Origin: an uncultured Prevotellaceae bacterium | GTDB lineage: Bacteria > Bacteroidota > Bacteroidia > Bacteroidales > Bacteroidaceae | NCBI GenBank assembly: GCA_900320045.1 | Contig: ONQT01000021.1 | Coordinates: 1 to 63,322, forward strand | Reading direction: 5' to 3' | Length of the DNA stretch: 63,322 nt | Shown here: one piece after another, positions 8,101 to 17,800 of the stretch | How the letters are laid out: every line of letters begins with the position of its first letter | Position numbering within the stretch: the stretch's first letter is position 1 | The notes under the pieces: model-generated | What the model was told of the DNA's origin: nothing | What the model saw: only the letters and a program-made list of their open reading frames with translations | Databases searched by the model: none | Program-made: the position numbers and the translations under genes

Positions 8101-11100
8101 GGGATATGTCGGTCTTACCTCCATCATGGCCATCAAGCTTGCCATCCAGATCAACAAGCGCTTCGGCGTGACGCTCGATTCGAAGGCTCTGGCCAAGACG
8201 GGCAGCGTGCAGAGCATCGAGAACGATATTCTGCAGGCACTGTTGAGCGGAGGCGCTGCCAAGCAGCAGGCTGGCGAGGTGGAGCATGCCGATATGAGTA
8301 ACATACCCTTGTCGTACGCACAGATGGGTGTCTATGTCGACTGTGTGAAACAGCCTGAATCCACCATCTACAACACGCCTGTCATTGCCAAGTTCCCGAA
8401 GGATGTCGACATCGACCTGCTCATCAAGTCGGTGCAGACGCTGGTCAAGACCCATCCGATGCTGCAGGCACACTTCGGAAGTGCCGGCGCCGATATCATA
8501 CAGATTGTCGATGCCGACCAGCCTGTGGAGATTACCCAGAGCAAGCATACGGAGCAGGAAATGCCCAACTACAAGTGGGAGTTCATCAGACCTTTCAACC
8601 TCCGACAAGGTCCGCTCTATCGCATCGAGATTGTCACCACCGAAGAGCACGTCTATCTGATCATGGATATCCATCACCTCGTGGTGGACGGTGGTTCCTT
8701 CGACGTGCTCCTGGCACAGCTGTTCGAGCTGCTCAACGGACAGGAGATTGAGCCCGAGACCTTCACCTATGCCGACTTCGTGGCTGCACAGAAGGCCGCA
8801 GAGAGCAGTGAGGAATATGCCGCTGCCCGCGACTTCTTCCAGACGCGACTGGGCACTGTCGAGGGTGTGACGGAGGTTCCGACAGACCTGACCAATCCGT
8901 TGGATCAGGGTACCGTGGGTACCTTGTACACGCCGTTGGACTTCGAGGCTATCGACGCCTTCTGCCGCCAGCACAACATCTCGCCGGCACATCACATCCT
9001 GGCTGCTACGTTCTATGCACTGTCGCGCTTCACCAACAGCGAGCAGCTCTGCATCACCACCATCAGTAACGGACGTTCCGACCTGCGCATCAGTAATACG
9101 GTGGGTATGTTCGTCAATACGCTGGCGCTGAGTGCCGAGATTGGTGGACAGACGGTACTCGAATTCCTGAACGAGACCAGCAAGAACTTCGACGAGACGC
9201 TGCAGCATGAGTCGTATCCGTTTGCACGCATCGCGGCCGACTACGACCTCTCTGCCGAAATTCTGTTTGCCTATCAGTTGGGCATCTTTGCCGAATACAA
9301 GTACAAAGGTCAGACGGTGGACATCGATACCTTCGAGACGGATACGCCCAAGTTCCGCATCGCCTTCTTCATCCAGAACGACCCTGAGGGCAAGCCGAGC
9401 ATCTGTCTGCAGTACGACAACGGACGCTACAGCCGCGAGCTGATGCAGAGCCTGTCGGAGTCTATCTGCAATGCGGCCAATGCTTTCATCCGTCAGCCCG
9501 AGGCTGCCATCCAGAGCATCTCCCTGCTCGACGACCGGCAAGTCGCCTTGCTGGACAGCTTCAACGATACCGAGGTGCCTTACGACGACACCCAGACCGT
9601 TGTCTCGCTGTTCCGTCGTCAGGTGCAGCTCACGCCGGACAATATGGCTGTGGTCTATCACGAGAACAAATATACCTATCGCGAGGTGGACGACCTGTCG
9701 GAGCGCATTACGACAATGCTCGTCGGACGGGGACTTGGCAAGGAAGACGTCGTGTCGATTATCATTCCTCGCTGCGAGTGGATGCCGATTGCCGCACTGG
9801 GTGTGCTGAAGGCCGGATGTGCCTACCAGCCGCTCGACCCGAGCTATCCGCAGGAGCGCCTGAACTTCATGATCAAGGATGCCGCTGCCAAACTGCTCAT
9901 CGCCGACGAGGCGTTGCGCGACATGGTGAGCGAATACGACGGTGAGGTGCTGCTGACGAAGGACATCAAGCAGTTGCCGGTAGCCACCAAGCCCGTCGAT
10001 GTCAAGCCCGACCCCTCCGACCTGTACATCCTGCTCTATACCTCTGGTTCTACGGGTCTGCCCAAGGGTTGTCAGCTGGAGCACCACAACCTGGCAGCAT
10101 TCTGCCACTGGTATCAGCGGCGCTTCGAACTGAAGGCCGAGCACCATGTGTCGTGCTATGCCAGCTATGGCTTCGACTGCTGTATGATGGACCTCTATCC
10201 GGCATTGACGTGCGGTGCGTGTGTCTATATCATCGGTGACGACATTCGTCTGACGCTGCCGGAGGTGAATGCCTACTTCGAGGAAAACCACATCACCCAC
10301 TCGTTCATGACGACGCAGGTCGCTTATCAGTTTGCTACCAACTACGACAATCACTCGCTGTTGCACCTGATTGCTGCCGGTGAGAAACTGGCATCGCTGG
10401 AGCCCCCGAAGAACTTCAAGCTGCACAACGGCTACGGTCCGACGGAAGGCACCATCCTTATCACGGAGTATGAGGTGGACAAGCTGCTGAAGGATATCCC
10501 TGTCGGCACACCGCTCGACAACTCGCGCCTCTACATCGTCGACAAGCAGTTCAACCGTCTGCCGCAAGGCGCTATGGGCGAACTGTGGATCAGTGGTCCT
10601 CATGTCACCAGAAGCTATCTGAACCGTCCGGAGAAGACCGCCGAGGTGTATATCGACAATCCGTTCTGCAGCGAGAAGAAGTTTGCACGCATCTACCGCA
10701 CCGGCGACATTGTGCGCTATCTGCCCGATGGCAACATCCAGTTCGTCGGACGCAAGGACGGACAGGTGAAGATTCGCGGCTTCCGCATCGAGCTGAAGGA
10801 GGTCGAGGCCGTCATCCGTCAGTATCCTGGCATGAAGGATGTCACCGTACAGGCCTTTGACTACGACAACGGCGGCAAGTACATCGCTGCCTATATCGTC
10901 AGCGACGAGCAGGTAGACATCAAGGATCTCAATGCCTTCATCGGCAAACAGAAGCCGTCGTACATGATTCCTGCCGCCACGATGCAGATTGACGCCATTC
11001 CGCTGAACCAGAACCAGAAGGTGAACAAGAAGGCCCTGCCTGCACCTGTCATCCAGGCTGCCGACCACGAGTACGTGGAGCCTGCCAACGATACTGAGCG

Positions 11101-12511
11101 ACTCTTCTGCAAGGTGTTCAGCGAGGTGCTGTCTATGGACAAGATTGGCGCTACCGACAACTTCTTCGAGCTGGGCGGTACGTCACTCATGGTCACCAAG
11201 GTGATTATCGAGGCCGACAAGGCTGGTCACCATGTGGCCTACGGCGACGTCTTCACCCATCCCTCACCGCGTCTGCTGGCGCAGTTCGTGACGGGCGACA
11301 CGCCTGTGGAGAATACCGACGAGGAAGTTATGGGCTTCGACTACTCAGGCATCGACGCCATCCTGCAGCAGAATAGGGTAGAGACCTTCGTCAAGGGCGA
11401 GCGCCAGCAGCTGGGCAACGTGCTGCTGACCGGTGCTACGGGCTATCTGGGCATCCACGTGCTGCGCGAACTCATCGATACCGACGCTCCGACCATTACG
11501 TGTATGGTGCGCGGTAAAGACCAGCAGGCAGCCGAGCACCGACTGAAGAACCTGTTGTTCTACTACTTCGAGAAGTCGTACAAGGAGCTCTTCGGCACCC
11601 GCATCTTCGTCGTCAACGGCGACGTCACACAAGACCTCACCGCTCTCGGCCTGGATAAGATTGACACCGTCTTCAACTGTGCCGCCAACGTGAAGCACTT
11701 CTCCAAGGGCACGGACATCGAGGACGTCAATATCGGTGGTGCACAGCGCTGTGTGGAGTTCTGTCTGAAGACCGGTGCCCAACTGGTACATGTCTCGACG
11801 ACCTCCATCGGTGAGCTCTGGATTCTCGACGGCACCAGCGACGAGGTACCCAAGCTCGACGAGCGCAAGTTCTGGTTCGGACAGTTCCTCGATAACCGCT
11901 ACATCCACTCCAAGTTCCTCGCTGAGCGACTGGTGCTCGACGCCGTTGCCCATCACGGACTACGGGGTAAGATTATGCGTGTGGGCAACCTCGCACCGCG
12001 CAGCTATGACGGCGAGTTCCAGATTAACTTCAACACCAACAGCTACATGGGACGCCTCAAGGTGTTCTACACGCTGGGCTGCTGCTCGTACGACGACTAC
12101 GACGAACTCACCGAGATGTCGCCTATCGACGAGACCGCAAGGGCCGTGGTGCTGCTCGCCACCACCCCGAAGGAGTGTACCGTCTTCCAACCGTTCAACA
12201 ACCATACGGAGCTCTTCGGAGACATCCTGAAGTTGATGAAGAAGGTGGGTCGCGACATCTGCTTCGTAGAACCCGAAGAGTTCGAGAGGGTGCTTGCTGA
12301 AGTAGGACAAGACCCCGAAAAGGCCAAGTTGCTCTCCGCCATGATGGCCTACCAGGATATGGCTCACGGTCAGAAGACTGCCATCATCGAGCGCGACAAC
12401 CGCTACACCAACGCCGTGCTCTATCGCCTCGGCTTCCACTGGAGCGACACGTCGTGGGACTACGTAGACCGTCTGCTCACCGCCATCAGCGGCTTCGGCT
12501 ATTTCGAGTAA
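5195..12511 (+). CDS. Two-module nonribosomal peptide synthetase, C-A-T-C-A-T-reductase
   Basis: A 2438-residue NRPS. Domains by approximate residue: C1 1-425 (HHTISDG near 127); A1 430-925 (YTSGSTGVPKG near 590, YGPTECT near 723, YRTGDIVRY near 811); T1 945-1020, with the pantetheine serine in GLTSI near 974; C2 1035-1460 (HHLVVDG near 1160); A2 1465-1950 (YTSGSTGLPKG near 1614, YGPTEGT near 1746); T2 1960-2040 (FFELGGTSL near 1990); and a thioester reductase from about 2070 with the Rossmann motif LLTGATGYLG, ending at 2438. Reductase release gives an aldehyde (or alcohol) of a dipeptide, as in the pyrazinone synthetases of A-T-C-A-T-R type. Here an extra N-terminal C domain suggests N-acylation of the first residue or acceptance of an upstream donor. 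Specificity residues read by eye are DAMFSGVIFK (A1) and DCMFIAGILK (A2); I cannot assign substrates. No phosphopantetheinyl transferase, exporter or tailoring gene lies alongside. Confidence 0.95.
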   Translation: MKKTAPLSKTQYGVYVECVQHLGEIYYNLPFLYVLDGSMDEAKLKAAIEQAVAAHPTLFTRIALNAQGEPVQTIDDSETFTLEVEHITDIEAEKKGLVAPFDIYNDRLFRIRLMKDTQHFYLFIDTHHTISDGASLKVLLSDIDAAYGGKSLEPETVTLADVACEEVEKRQTAAFEEAKQWYAQTFDCSDTFTQLIPDREEPSSEIGVVTRKVGVSVATVEAFREQYGIFKNTLFSAVYGFLLAKYNNEKEALFCTAYKGRQDKRLARTVGMFVKTLPVWMKFTDDTTTLDFLKAGQEQISGCREHDTYTFTDVMTDLNLQMGSIFSWQASIIDDVEIAGKTAQTSLLNHATLNIPLYVQVAVRGGHFYLQAEYNTGVYSEMLVSQFLESYETVLEAFLQGSLLRDINITTDAQLQILDSFNQTDAPYDDTQTIVSLFRQQVKATPDNIAVVFKDKKYTYQEVDELSDRIAAYVCEKVKAKSEKSEPVVSVLIPRCEWMAIASLGVLKAGCGYQPLDPSYPQERLNFMMQDADAQLLIADEALRPLVNEYQGEVLLTKDIEKLPALTEEEVSQLSTLNSQLKPDRLFIMLYTSGSTGVPKGCQLTHGNLVCFCNWYQRYYDLKPESKVAAYASYGFDACMMDMYPALTCGASVYIIPEELRLDLVSLNDYFEQNNITHSFMTTQVGYQFASSIENHSLKHLSTGGEKLASLTPPTNYRFHNVYGPTECTIFVTICPVEKKLKEIPIGKSIANVHLYIVDAQGHRVPVGAAGELWISGPQVGRGYLNRPEKMAEVFIDNPFASGDSKYHRVYRTGDIVRYLPDGNIQFVGRQDGQVKIRGFRIELKEVETVIREFPGIKDATVQAFDEDGGGKFIAAYIVSDEQVDIDALNNFILDQKPPYMVPAVTMQIDAIPLNQNQKVNKKALPKPEKKAVEIEVESNVPMNVLEKEIHDIIAGIINTEEFGVTTVLGYVGLTSIMAIKLAIQINKRFGVTLDSKALAKTGSVQSIENDILQALLSGGAAKQQAGEVEHADMSNIPLSYAQMGVYVDCVKQPESTIYNTPVIAKFPKDVDIDLLIKSVQTLVKTHPMLQAHFGSAGADIIQIVDADQPVEITQSKHTEQEMPNYKWEFIRPFNLRQGPLYRIEIVTTEEHVYLIMDIHHLVVDGGSFDVLLAQLFELLNGQEIEPETFTYADFVAAQKAAESSEEYAAARDFFQTRLGTVEGVTEVPTDLTNPLDQGTVGTLYTPLDFEAIDAFCRQHNISPAHHILAATFYALSRFTNSEQLCITTISNGRSDLRISNTVGMFVNTLALSAEIGGQTVLEFLNETSKNFDETLQHESYPFARIAADYDLSAEILFAYQLGIFAEYKYKGQTVDIDTFETDTPKFRIAFFIQNDPEGKPSICLQYDNGRYSRELMQSLSESICNAANAFIRQPEAAIQSISLLDDRQVALLDSFNDTEVPYDDTQTVVSLFRRQVQLTPDNMAVVYHENKYTYREVDDLSERITTMLVGRGLGKEDVVSIIIPRCEWMPIAALGVLKAGCAYQPLDPSYPQERLNFMIKDAAAKLLIADEALRDMVSEYDGEVLLTKDIKQLPVATKPVDVKPDPSDLYILLYTSGSTGLPKGCQLEHHNLAAFCHWYQRRFELKAEHHVSCYASYGFDCCMMDLYPALTCGACVYIIGDDIRLTLPEVNAYFEENHITHSFMTTQVAYQFATNYDNHSLLHLIAAGEKLASLEPPKNFKLHNGYGPTEGTILITEYEVDKLLKDIPVGTPLDNSRLYIVDKQFNRLPQGAMGELWISGPHVTRSYLNRPEKTAEVYIDNPFCSEKKFARIYRTGDIVRYLPDGNIQFVGRKDGQVKIRGFRIELKEVEAVIRQYPGMKDVTVQAFDYDNGGKYIAAYIVSDEQVDIKDLNAFIGKQKPSYMIPAATMQIDAIPLNQNQKVNKKALPAPVIQAADHEYVEPANDTERLFCKVFSEVLSMDKIGATDNFFELGGTSLMVTKVIIEADKAGHHVAYGDVFTHPSPRLLAQFVTGDTPVENTDEEVMGFDYSGIDAILQQNRVETFVKGERQQLGNVLLTGATGYLGIHVLRELIDTDAPTITCMVRGKDQQAAEHRLKNLLFYYFEKSYKELFGTRIFVVNGDVTQDLTALGLDKIDTVFNCAANVKHFSKGTDIEDVNIGGAQRCVEFCLKTGAQLVHVSTTSIGELWILDGTSDEVPKLDERKFWFGQFLDNRYIHSKFLAERLVLDAVAHHGLRGKIMRVGNLAPRSYDGEFQINFNTNSYMGRLKVFYTLGCCSYDDYDELTEMSPIDETARAVVLLATTPKECTVFQPFNNHTELFGDILKLMKKVGRDICFVEPEEFERVLAEVGQDPEKAKLLSAMMAYQDMAHGQKTAIIERDNRYTNAVLYRLGFHWSDTSWDYVDRLLTAISGFGYFE
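6909..6936 (+). repeat. CTCAACT heptamer x4 inside the A1 domain
   Basis: Four perfect tandem copies of CTCAACT occur in the coding region between the N-terminal part of A1 and its YTSGSTG loop, read as SQLSTLNSQL. The matching place in A2 has no such stretch. Another low-complexity patch, encoding VKAKSEKSE at about 6625-6652, lies upstream in A1 and is also absent from A2. Confidence 0.8.
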
Positions 12512-12540
12512 ATAGAAAGTTCGGAAACTGCCGACTAAGA

Positions 12541-12577
12541 AGCAGGGACCTCGGTGAATGTATCCGAAGTCCCTGCT
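12541..12577. terminator. Bidirectional hairpin between the NRPS and SusD genes
   Basis: The arms AGCAGGGAC (12541-12549) and GTCCCTGCT (12569-12577) pair perfectly. Inner TCGG/CCGA pairs are separated from them by one mismatch. It lies between two convergent genes and probably ends both transcripts. Confidence 0.75.
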
Positions 12578-12603
12578 TTGGTGAATTATCAGTAGTCAGT
12601 CAG

Positions 12604-14814
12604 TTATTCTGCCAGGGGGTCGAAGGTGCCGAAGGCGCCGCCGCTACTCATCTCCCAACCAACGGTCTGGGGAATCTCCTTGTTGTTCTCCTGAACGTTT
12701 TGTTTGAAGCCCAGGATGTAGTACTTGGGCTTGAAGGTAATCGTCTCGAGGTTCTTGGCAGCGTCCGTCGGGTCGCTGTACTTCTCGACGATGTAGAAGT
12801 TGTTCTGATACCAGGTCTTCAGGTTGGCGGTCTGTGTGGACAGATCGGTGCTGGCATCGTCGAGGTCGACAATGACGTCGCGGGCTGTACCTGCCTTCAG
12901 CAGCGGGTCGGAGTCGTAGGTCGTGCCGCCCTTGCCATAGGTCTTGGCGGTCTGGAACTCGATGCGCTCACGGCGCTGGCCGTTCCACGGTGTGACGCCG
13001 AGCCAGGTGCAAGTGTTGCCGCCCCAACCGGTGAGGGTATAGGTGGCGGGAGTGTTGTCGGGCTTGGTAGCACCACCGTCGAAGAGCATCCAGCGACGCA
13101 TGTCGTAGAAGCGCTTGCCCTCGTAGGCGAACTCCACCTGACGCTCGTAGAGGATGGCACTCATGCAGGCAGCCTGGTTGTCACCGCCCTGGAAGTCGGC
13201 TGTGGTCAGGTTGCGAACACCGGCACGCGAGCGTACCTGGTTCAGATAGCCTAATGCAGCGTCGACATCGTTAGCACCGCAGGCAGCCTCGGCGAGGTTG
13301 AGCAGTACCTCGGCAAAGCGCAGCTCGATGAGCGGTGCTGCGGAGGTCTTGAAGGGCTGGTCGTAGTCGGCCATATAGGTGTACATCTGGGTAGCGCCCT
13401 TGATGCCACCGTCGTCGCTCTTCTTGCGGACGTAGATGCTGCTCTTGCTGGTGAGGAAGTTGTCGGCAGCGCGTGCTGCGTCGGAACCGGTCTTGTCGTC
13501 GCGCTTGGTGTCATCGTCGGTGGTGTACCATACGTAGTTCCACAGCACGTAGTTCTTACCGTTACCGTAAGAGGGGTTGTTGGGATCCTTCTTGGTGGGA
13601 TCGCCGCTATAGGCCCACTTGACGCCGGGGAAGGCGAAGGTGCGGTAGAAGCGTGGGTCGCGGTCTACGAAGGGATAGTTCTTGTCGTAGGTGCCGGAGG
13701 GCTTCAGCCACTTGTAGGTGCCTGTACCGGGAACGATGATACCGTTCTTGTCAGGGAACAGGTTGACGAGTGTGTAGCTGGCAGCCAGTCCGCTACCGGC
13801 AGTGTTCTTGGGACGAACCTTGGCCTCCCAGGGGTTGTTCTGCTGCTCGTCGGACTCGGTCGTGATGCTGTTGTGCAGCGTAACGAAGACGGCCTCAGGG
13901 TTCTTAGTGAGCTGCATGAACTGCAGGGCGAAGTCGCTACCATTCAGATTGTTGGCAGTCTTGAACAAGTCATAACCGCAGCTTCTAATGGTATTCAGGT
14001 CATTCTTCATTTCCTGATAAGCTGATGTCCAGCGGTCTTCACCCTTACGGTTGAAGAGCGGGCTGGCCCACAGCATCAGGGCACGTCCCTTCAGTGCGAG
14101 GGCAGTACCAGCAGTCACGCGTCCCCAGTCACTACCTGACCATCCACCATTGGTGGTGGTAGCAGCCAGCTGACTGGCAGCAGTGTTCAGTTCGTCAAAG
14201 ATGAACTGGAAGCACTCCTTGGTGGAAGAGCGCGGGGTGAAGGTACCTACCTCGGGGTTCTGCACCTCGGTGACGATGGGCACACCACCGTACCACTTCA
14301 CTACGTTGAAGTACATCCAGGCGCGGAAGAAGTGTGCCTGGCCCAAGAGCTCGTCTTTCTGCTGCTGGCTCAAGGTGCTTCCCTCGACACCGGCGATGAA
14401 GTCGTTGATGTTACGGATGCGGCCGTAGGTGGACTGCTGGATATCCGTTACCTTACCCATGAAGAAGTCGGGTACGGCAGTTCCTGTAGCACCACCGGTC
14501 AGCGTGACGTTAGGATTGACAAAGTCGCTCCATTCGCCGGCATACTCTTCAGTAGAGCGGCTGGCCATATCGGGCAGACCGGCGGAGACGCCGGTGAAAC
14601 GCTTGTTACTTTCAGCGCCAGCCATTTCGGTCATCCACGGGAGGCACTGAGCATAGATATCGTTCAGTCGTGCCTTGGCACCACTGTAGTAATTGTACAC
14701 ATCAGTGTTGAGGTTGTCATAGTTCTTCTTGTCCTCCAGGAACTTGTCGCTACAAGCTGACAGGGTCATGACGGACAGGACACCAATGCTCAAATATTTT
14801 ATTACGCTTCTCAT
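12604..14814 (-). CDS. SusD/RagB-family glycan-binding lipoprotein
   Basis: A 736-residue outer-membrane lipoprotein (signal peptide with lipobox LSAC near residue 21) of the RagB/SusD family. It has the typical N-terminal CSDKFLEDKKNYDN start, helical TPR-like segments such as AHFFRAWMYFNVVKWYGGVPIV, and the C-terminal ERQVEFAYEGKRFYDMRRW motif. It binds oligosaccharide at the cell surface and acts as the lid of the SusC barrel. It is longer than many SusD proteins (about 500-650 residues). It lies 36 nt downstream of susC, as the last gene of the operon, and ends at a shared terminator. Confidence 0.93.
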   Translation of the reverse strand: MRSVIKYLSIGVLSVMTLSACSDKFLEDKKNYDNLNTDVYNYYSGAKARLNDIYAQCLPWMTEMAGAESNKRFTGVSAGLPDMASRSTEEYAGEWSDFVNPNVTLTGGATGTAVPDFFMGKVTDIQQSTYGRIRNINDFIAGVEGSTLSQQQKDELLGQAHFFRAWMYFNVVKWYGGVPIVTEVQNPEVGTFTPRSSTKECFQFIFDELNTAASQLAATTTNGGWSGSDWGRVTAGTALALKGRALMLWASPLFNRKGEDRWTSAYQEMKNDLNTIRSCGYDLFKTANNLNGSDFALQFMQLTKNPEAVFVTLHNSITTESDEQQNNPWEAKVRPKNTAGSGLAASYTLVNLFPDKNGIIVPGTGTYKWLKPSGTYDKNYPFVDRDPRFYRTFAFPGVKWAYSGDPTKKDPNNPSYGNGKNYVLWNYVWYTTDDDTKRDDKTGSDAARAADNFLTSKSSIYVRKKSDDGGIKGATQMYTYMADYDQPFKTSAAPLIELRFAEVLLNLAEAACGANDVDAALGYLNQVRSRAGVRNLTTADFQGGDNQAACMSAILYERQVEFAYEGKRFYDMRRWMLFDGGATKPDNTPATYTLTGWGGNTCTWLGVTPWNGQRRERIEFQTAKTYGKGGTTYDSDPLLKAGTARDVIVDLDDASTDLSTQTANLKTWYQNNFYIVEKYSDPTDAAKNLETITFKPKYYILGFKQNVQENNKEIPQTVGWEMSSGGAFGTFDPLAE

Positions 14815-14850
14815 AATTCTTCTGTTTGATGATTTCTTAGATAAGATAGT

Positions 14851-17800
14851 TTAGAACGAGAGGTTCACACCGATGGTCCACTTGCGCAGGTTGGGGTAGT
14901 TGTAGTAGCCTGCCCATGAGTTGGAGAATCTGTCGGGCCAAGGGTTGTAGAAGTTGATCAGGTTCTGACCCGTGATGTTGATACGGGCACTCTTAATGAC
15001 CTTCACGTAGCTGAGCCACTGCTTGGGAATGCTATAGGCAATCGTCAGACGGGTCAGGCGAACGGTAGCTGCACTGACGCGCCAGAAGCTGGAGGCTGCT
15101 GCGTTGATAGAGAAGTCGCCATAGGGGAACACAGGATACTGTGCGTTGTGGTTCATAGCCTGCAGCAGACGGCCCTTGTCGTCGTAGATGTCCTGATAGA
15201 CGTAGACGTCGTCGGGATTCCAGAACGAAGCGAAGTTGGTGTTGTCCAGTGTCTGGCTGGAGGGAACGCTGATAGCCTGTGAGGGCAGAATCTGGTAGCC
15301 GCCCCAGTTGGCTGACAGCTGAGCATTCATGCTGATGCCCTTCCACTCGCAACCGAAGTTGGTGGTGAGGCCGTAGGGGTTGCTGCGGTTTGACAGGTGA
15401 ACGAGGTCTAACTCTCTGCTGACCTCCTTATCGGGACCGGTGTACTGACCCGTGTTGGAGTCGTAACCGCGTACGTCCTTATAAATCAACATACCAGGCT
15501 TCACCTGTGACTTCTCCAGGTTCATGTACTTACCATAGGTACCGTCTTCCTTCTTCAGGTACTTGTCGAAGTACTCGTCGATGTCGTGGAAGCTGCGGAA
15601 CATACCGATGCACTCCAGACCCCATACACCCAGGTCGGTGCGGCTGCCAGGCTGCATGGAACGATAGATCTCGTTGGGGTTCGTGGTCCAGTTGGCCACC
15701 AGTACCTCGTTGTCGTGGAAACCGGTGTTGATGCCGATGTGATACTTGAAGTCGGGACCGATCTTGTCGCGCCAGTTCAGGCTGAACTCCCAACCCCAGC
15801 TGTTCATCTCACCGTAGTTGGTAGAGGCTGTGGTGGTACCGACGGTAGAGGCCACGTTCTGCGTGAGCTTGAGCAGCATCTCGCGGTTGCGCTCGTAGAA
15901 GTAGTCGACGCTCAGCGACAGGCGACGGTTCAGCAGGTGCAGGTCGAAACCGATGTTGGTCTTGTAAGACTTATCCCAGTGCACGTCGGGGTTGACGGCC
16001 GAGTAGTTGGGGTTGATGGTAACACGCGGCTGGGCGCTGTTGCCGGAACCCTCGCCGTAGACGACACCACGGTTGGCATCCTGGAAGTAAACCTGCATCC
16101 ACTGCCAAGCGGAGAGGTTGTCACGACCGGTCATACCCCAGCTGGCGCGAATCTTCAGGAAGTCGACCCAGCGCAGCCAGTCAATCTTTTGGAACCAAGG
16201 CTCCTCACTGGCTACCCAACCAGCACTGACGGCAGGGAAGGTTCCCCAGTAGTTCTTGGGAGCGAACTTGGTAGAAGCATCCGAACGGAGCAGGAACTCG
16301 AAGAGGTAACGGTTGGCGTAAGAGTAGTTGATACGTCCGATGTACGACATCGTACCGCTCTCAACCTTGGTGAACTCCGTGTGGTGCTCACCGGTAGCAG
16401 AGTTCCACTGCTCGGTGGTGAACTCATAGGGCTGACCGCGCTTACCCAGCAGCCACTCGCTCTCAGCCTCAGACTTCTCAATCGAGAAGACGGCACTGAT
16501 GTCGTGGTCGCCGAACTTGCGGGCATACTGTGCAGTGAAGTTAATCTGATAGTTGTCGGCGCGCGACTGGGTTCTGTACAGCTCGTCACCGTTGCTATAG
16601 GTCAGCATCTTCATGTTACCCGGGCCGTAATAGTCGTAGCCAGGCTCTTCCTCGCCTGTCGGGCTGAACATGTGGTAACCGCTACCGAAGCCCTGGTCCA
16701 TGCGGTACAGGTTATACTTCGAAGCGTAGTGCTTAGACTTGTCGTTGTTGATACTCTTCGAGTAGGAGAACTTCAGCTTCAAACCCTGCAGCGTCTTGTT
16801 CCAACCGAAGTCGTAGGTCAGCGTTCCGTTGATGTTCAGGTTGTTGGTCTTGCTCTCCTGGTAGTCACCATTGTTCTGGAGCACCATGAACGAGTAGTTC
16901 TGCGAACCGCCCTTGTAGCCCTCGGGACCATAGGTCGGAATGGCCTTGCCGCCAACCTCCTCGGGGATGTGACGAGGATGGGTCATCAGGAACGAGTAGT
17001 CCATGTTGCCATAGTTGGTGATGTAGGGAGTCTCTCTCTTGCCATAGTCACCGCTGATGGTCAGACCGGCAGACAGCCACTTACTGAGCTTCACGTCGAT
17101 ACCGGCGCGGTAGTTCCAACGGTTGTACTCCAGCTTGCCCAGGTTACCGTCCTGATTGAAGTAGCTGATGCCTCCGAAGTAGTTCACCTTCTCGGTAGCA
17201 CCGCTGACGTTCACGCTGTGACGCGTGGTAGCACCCGTCTTCCAGTACTTGTCCAGCAGGTCGTAGTCGAGATTCTTCATGGCCTGCAGCTCGTCATACT
17301 GGAACAGGGCGTTCTTCTTGTCGAGGGAAGTATTGCTGGGATCAGCATACTTGATGATGTTGTACAGACGACCGTAGTCGTAAGCGCTCAGCATCTTGGG
17401 AGTAGCGATAGCATCGGTGAAACCAAACTGGCCGCTGTAGGAGATAGAGGGCTCGCCCATCTTACCCTTCTTGGTCGTTACCAGGATGACACCGTTAGCA
17501 GCACGGGCACCATAGACGGCTGCCGAAGCATCCTTCAGCACCGAGATGTTCTCTACCTCAGAGGCGTCGAGGTTGTTGAAAGCCTCCTCACCGAGGTTCT
17601 TGGTCTCGTTACCAATCTTCACGTCGTTAGGATAAATATAGCCGTCGATAACGTACAGCGGGCCCTGGGAGTTCACACCCATATCGGCCAGCGAACCGGC
17701 ATCACGGACATATAGCTTGGCAGACTCGCCGGGACGGCCGTCGCCACCACTGACGCTCAGACCGTTGACCAGACCGCTCAGTGATGATGCGAGGTTACCG

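Noticed and set aside
7415-11068. A 1217-codon open frame antisense to the NRPS
   Set aside because: It is a shadow of the GC-rich, codon-biased NRPS gene. Its two near-identical halves simply mirror the two modules, it has no start signals, and it shows no recognisable domains.
15586-17715. A 709-codon plus-strand frame inside susC
   Set aside because: SusC on the minus strand is unmistakable; the opposite frame is a by-product of its codon use.
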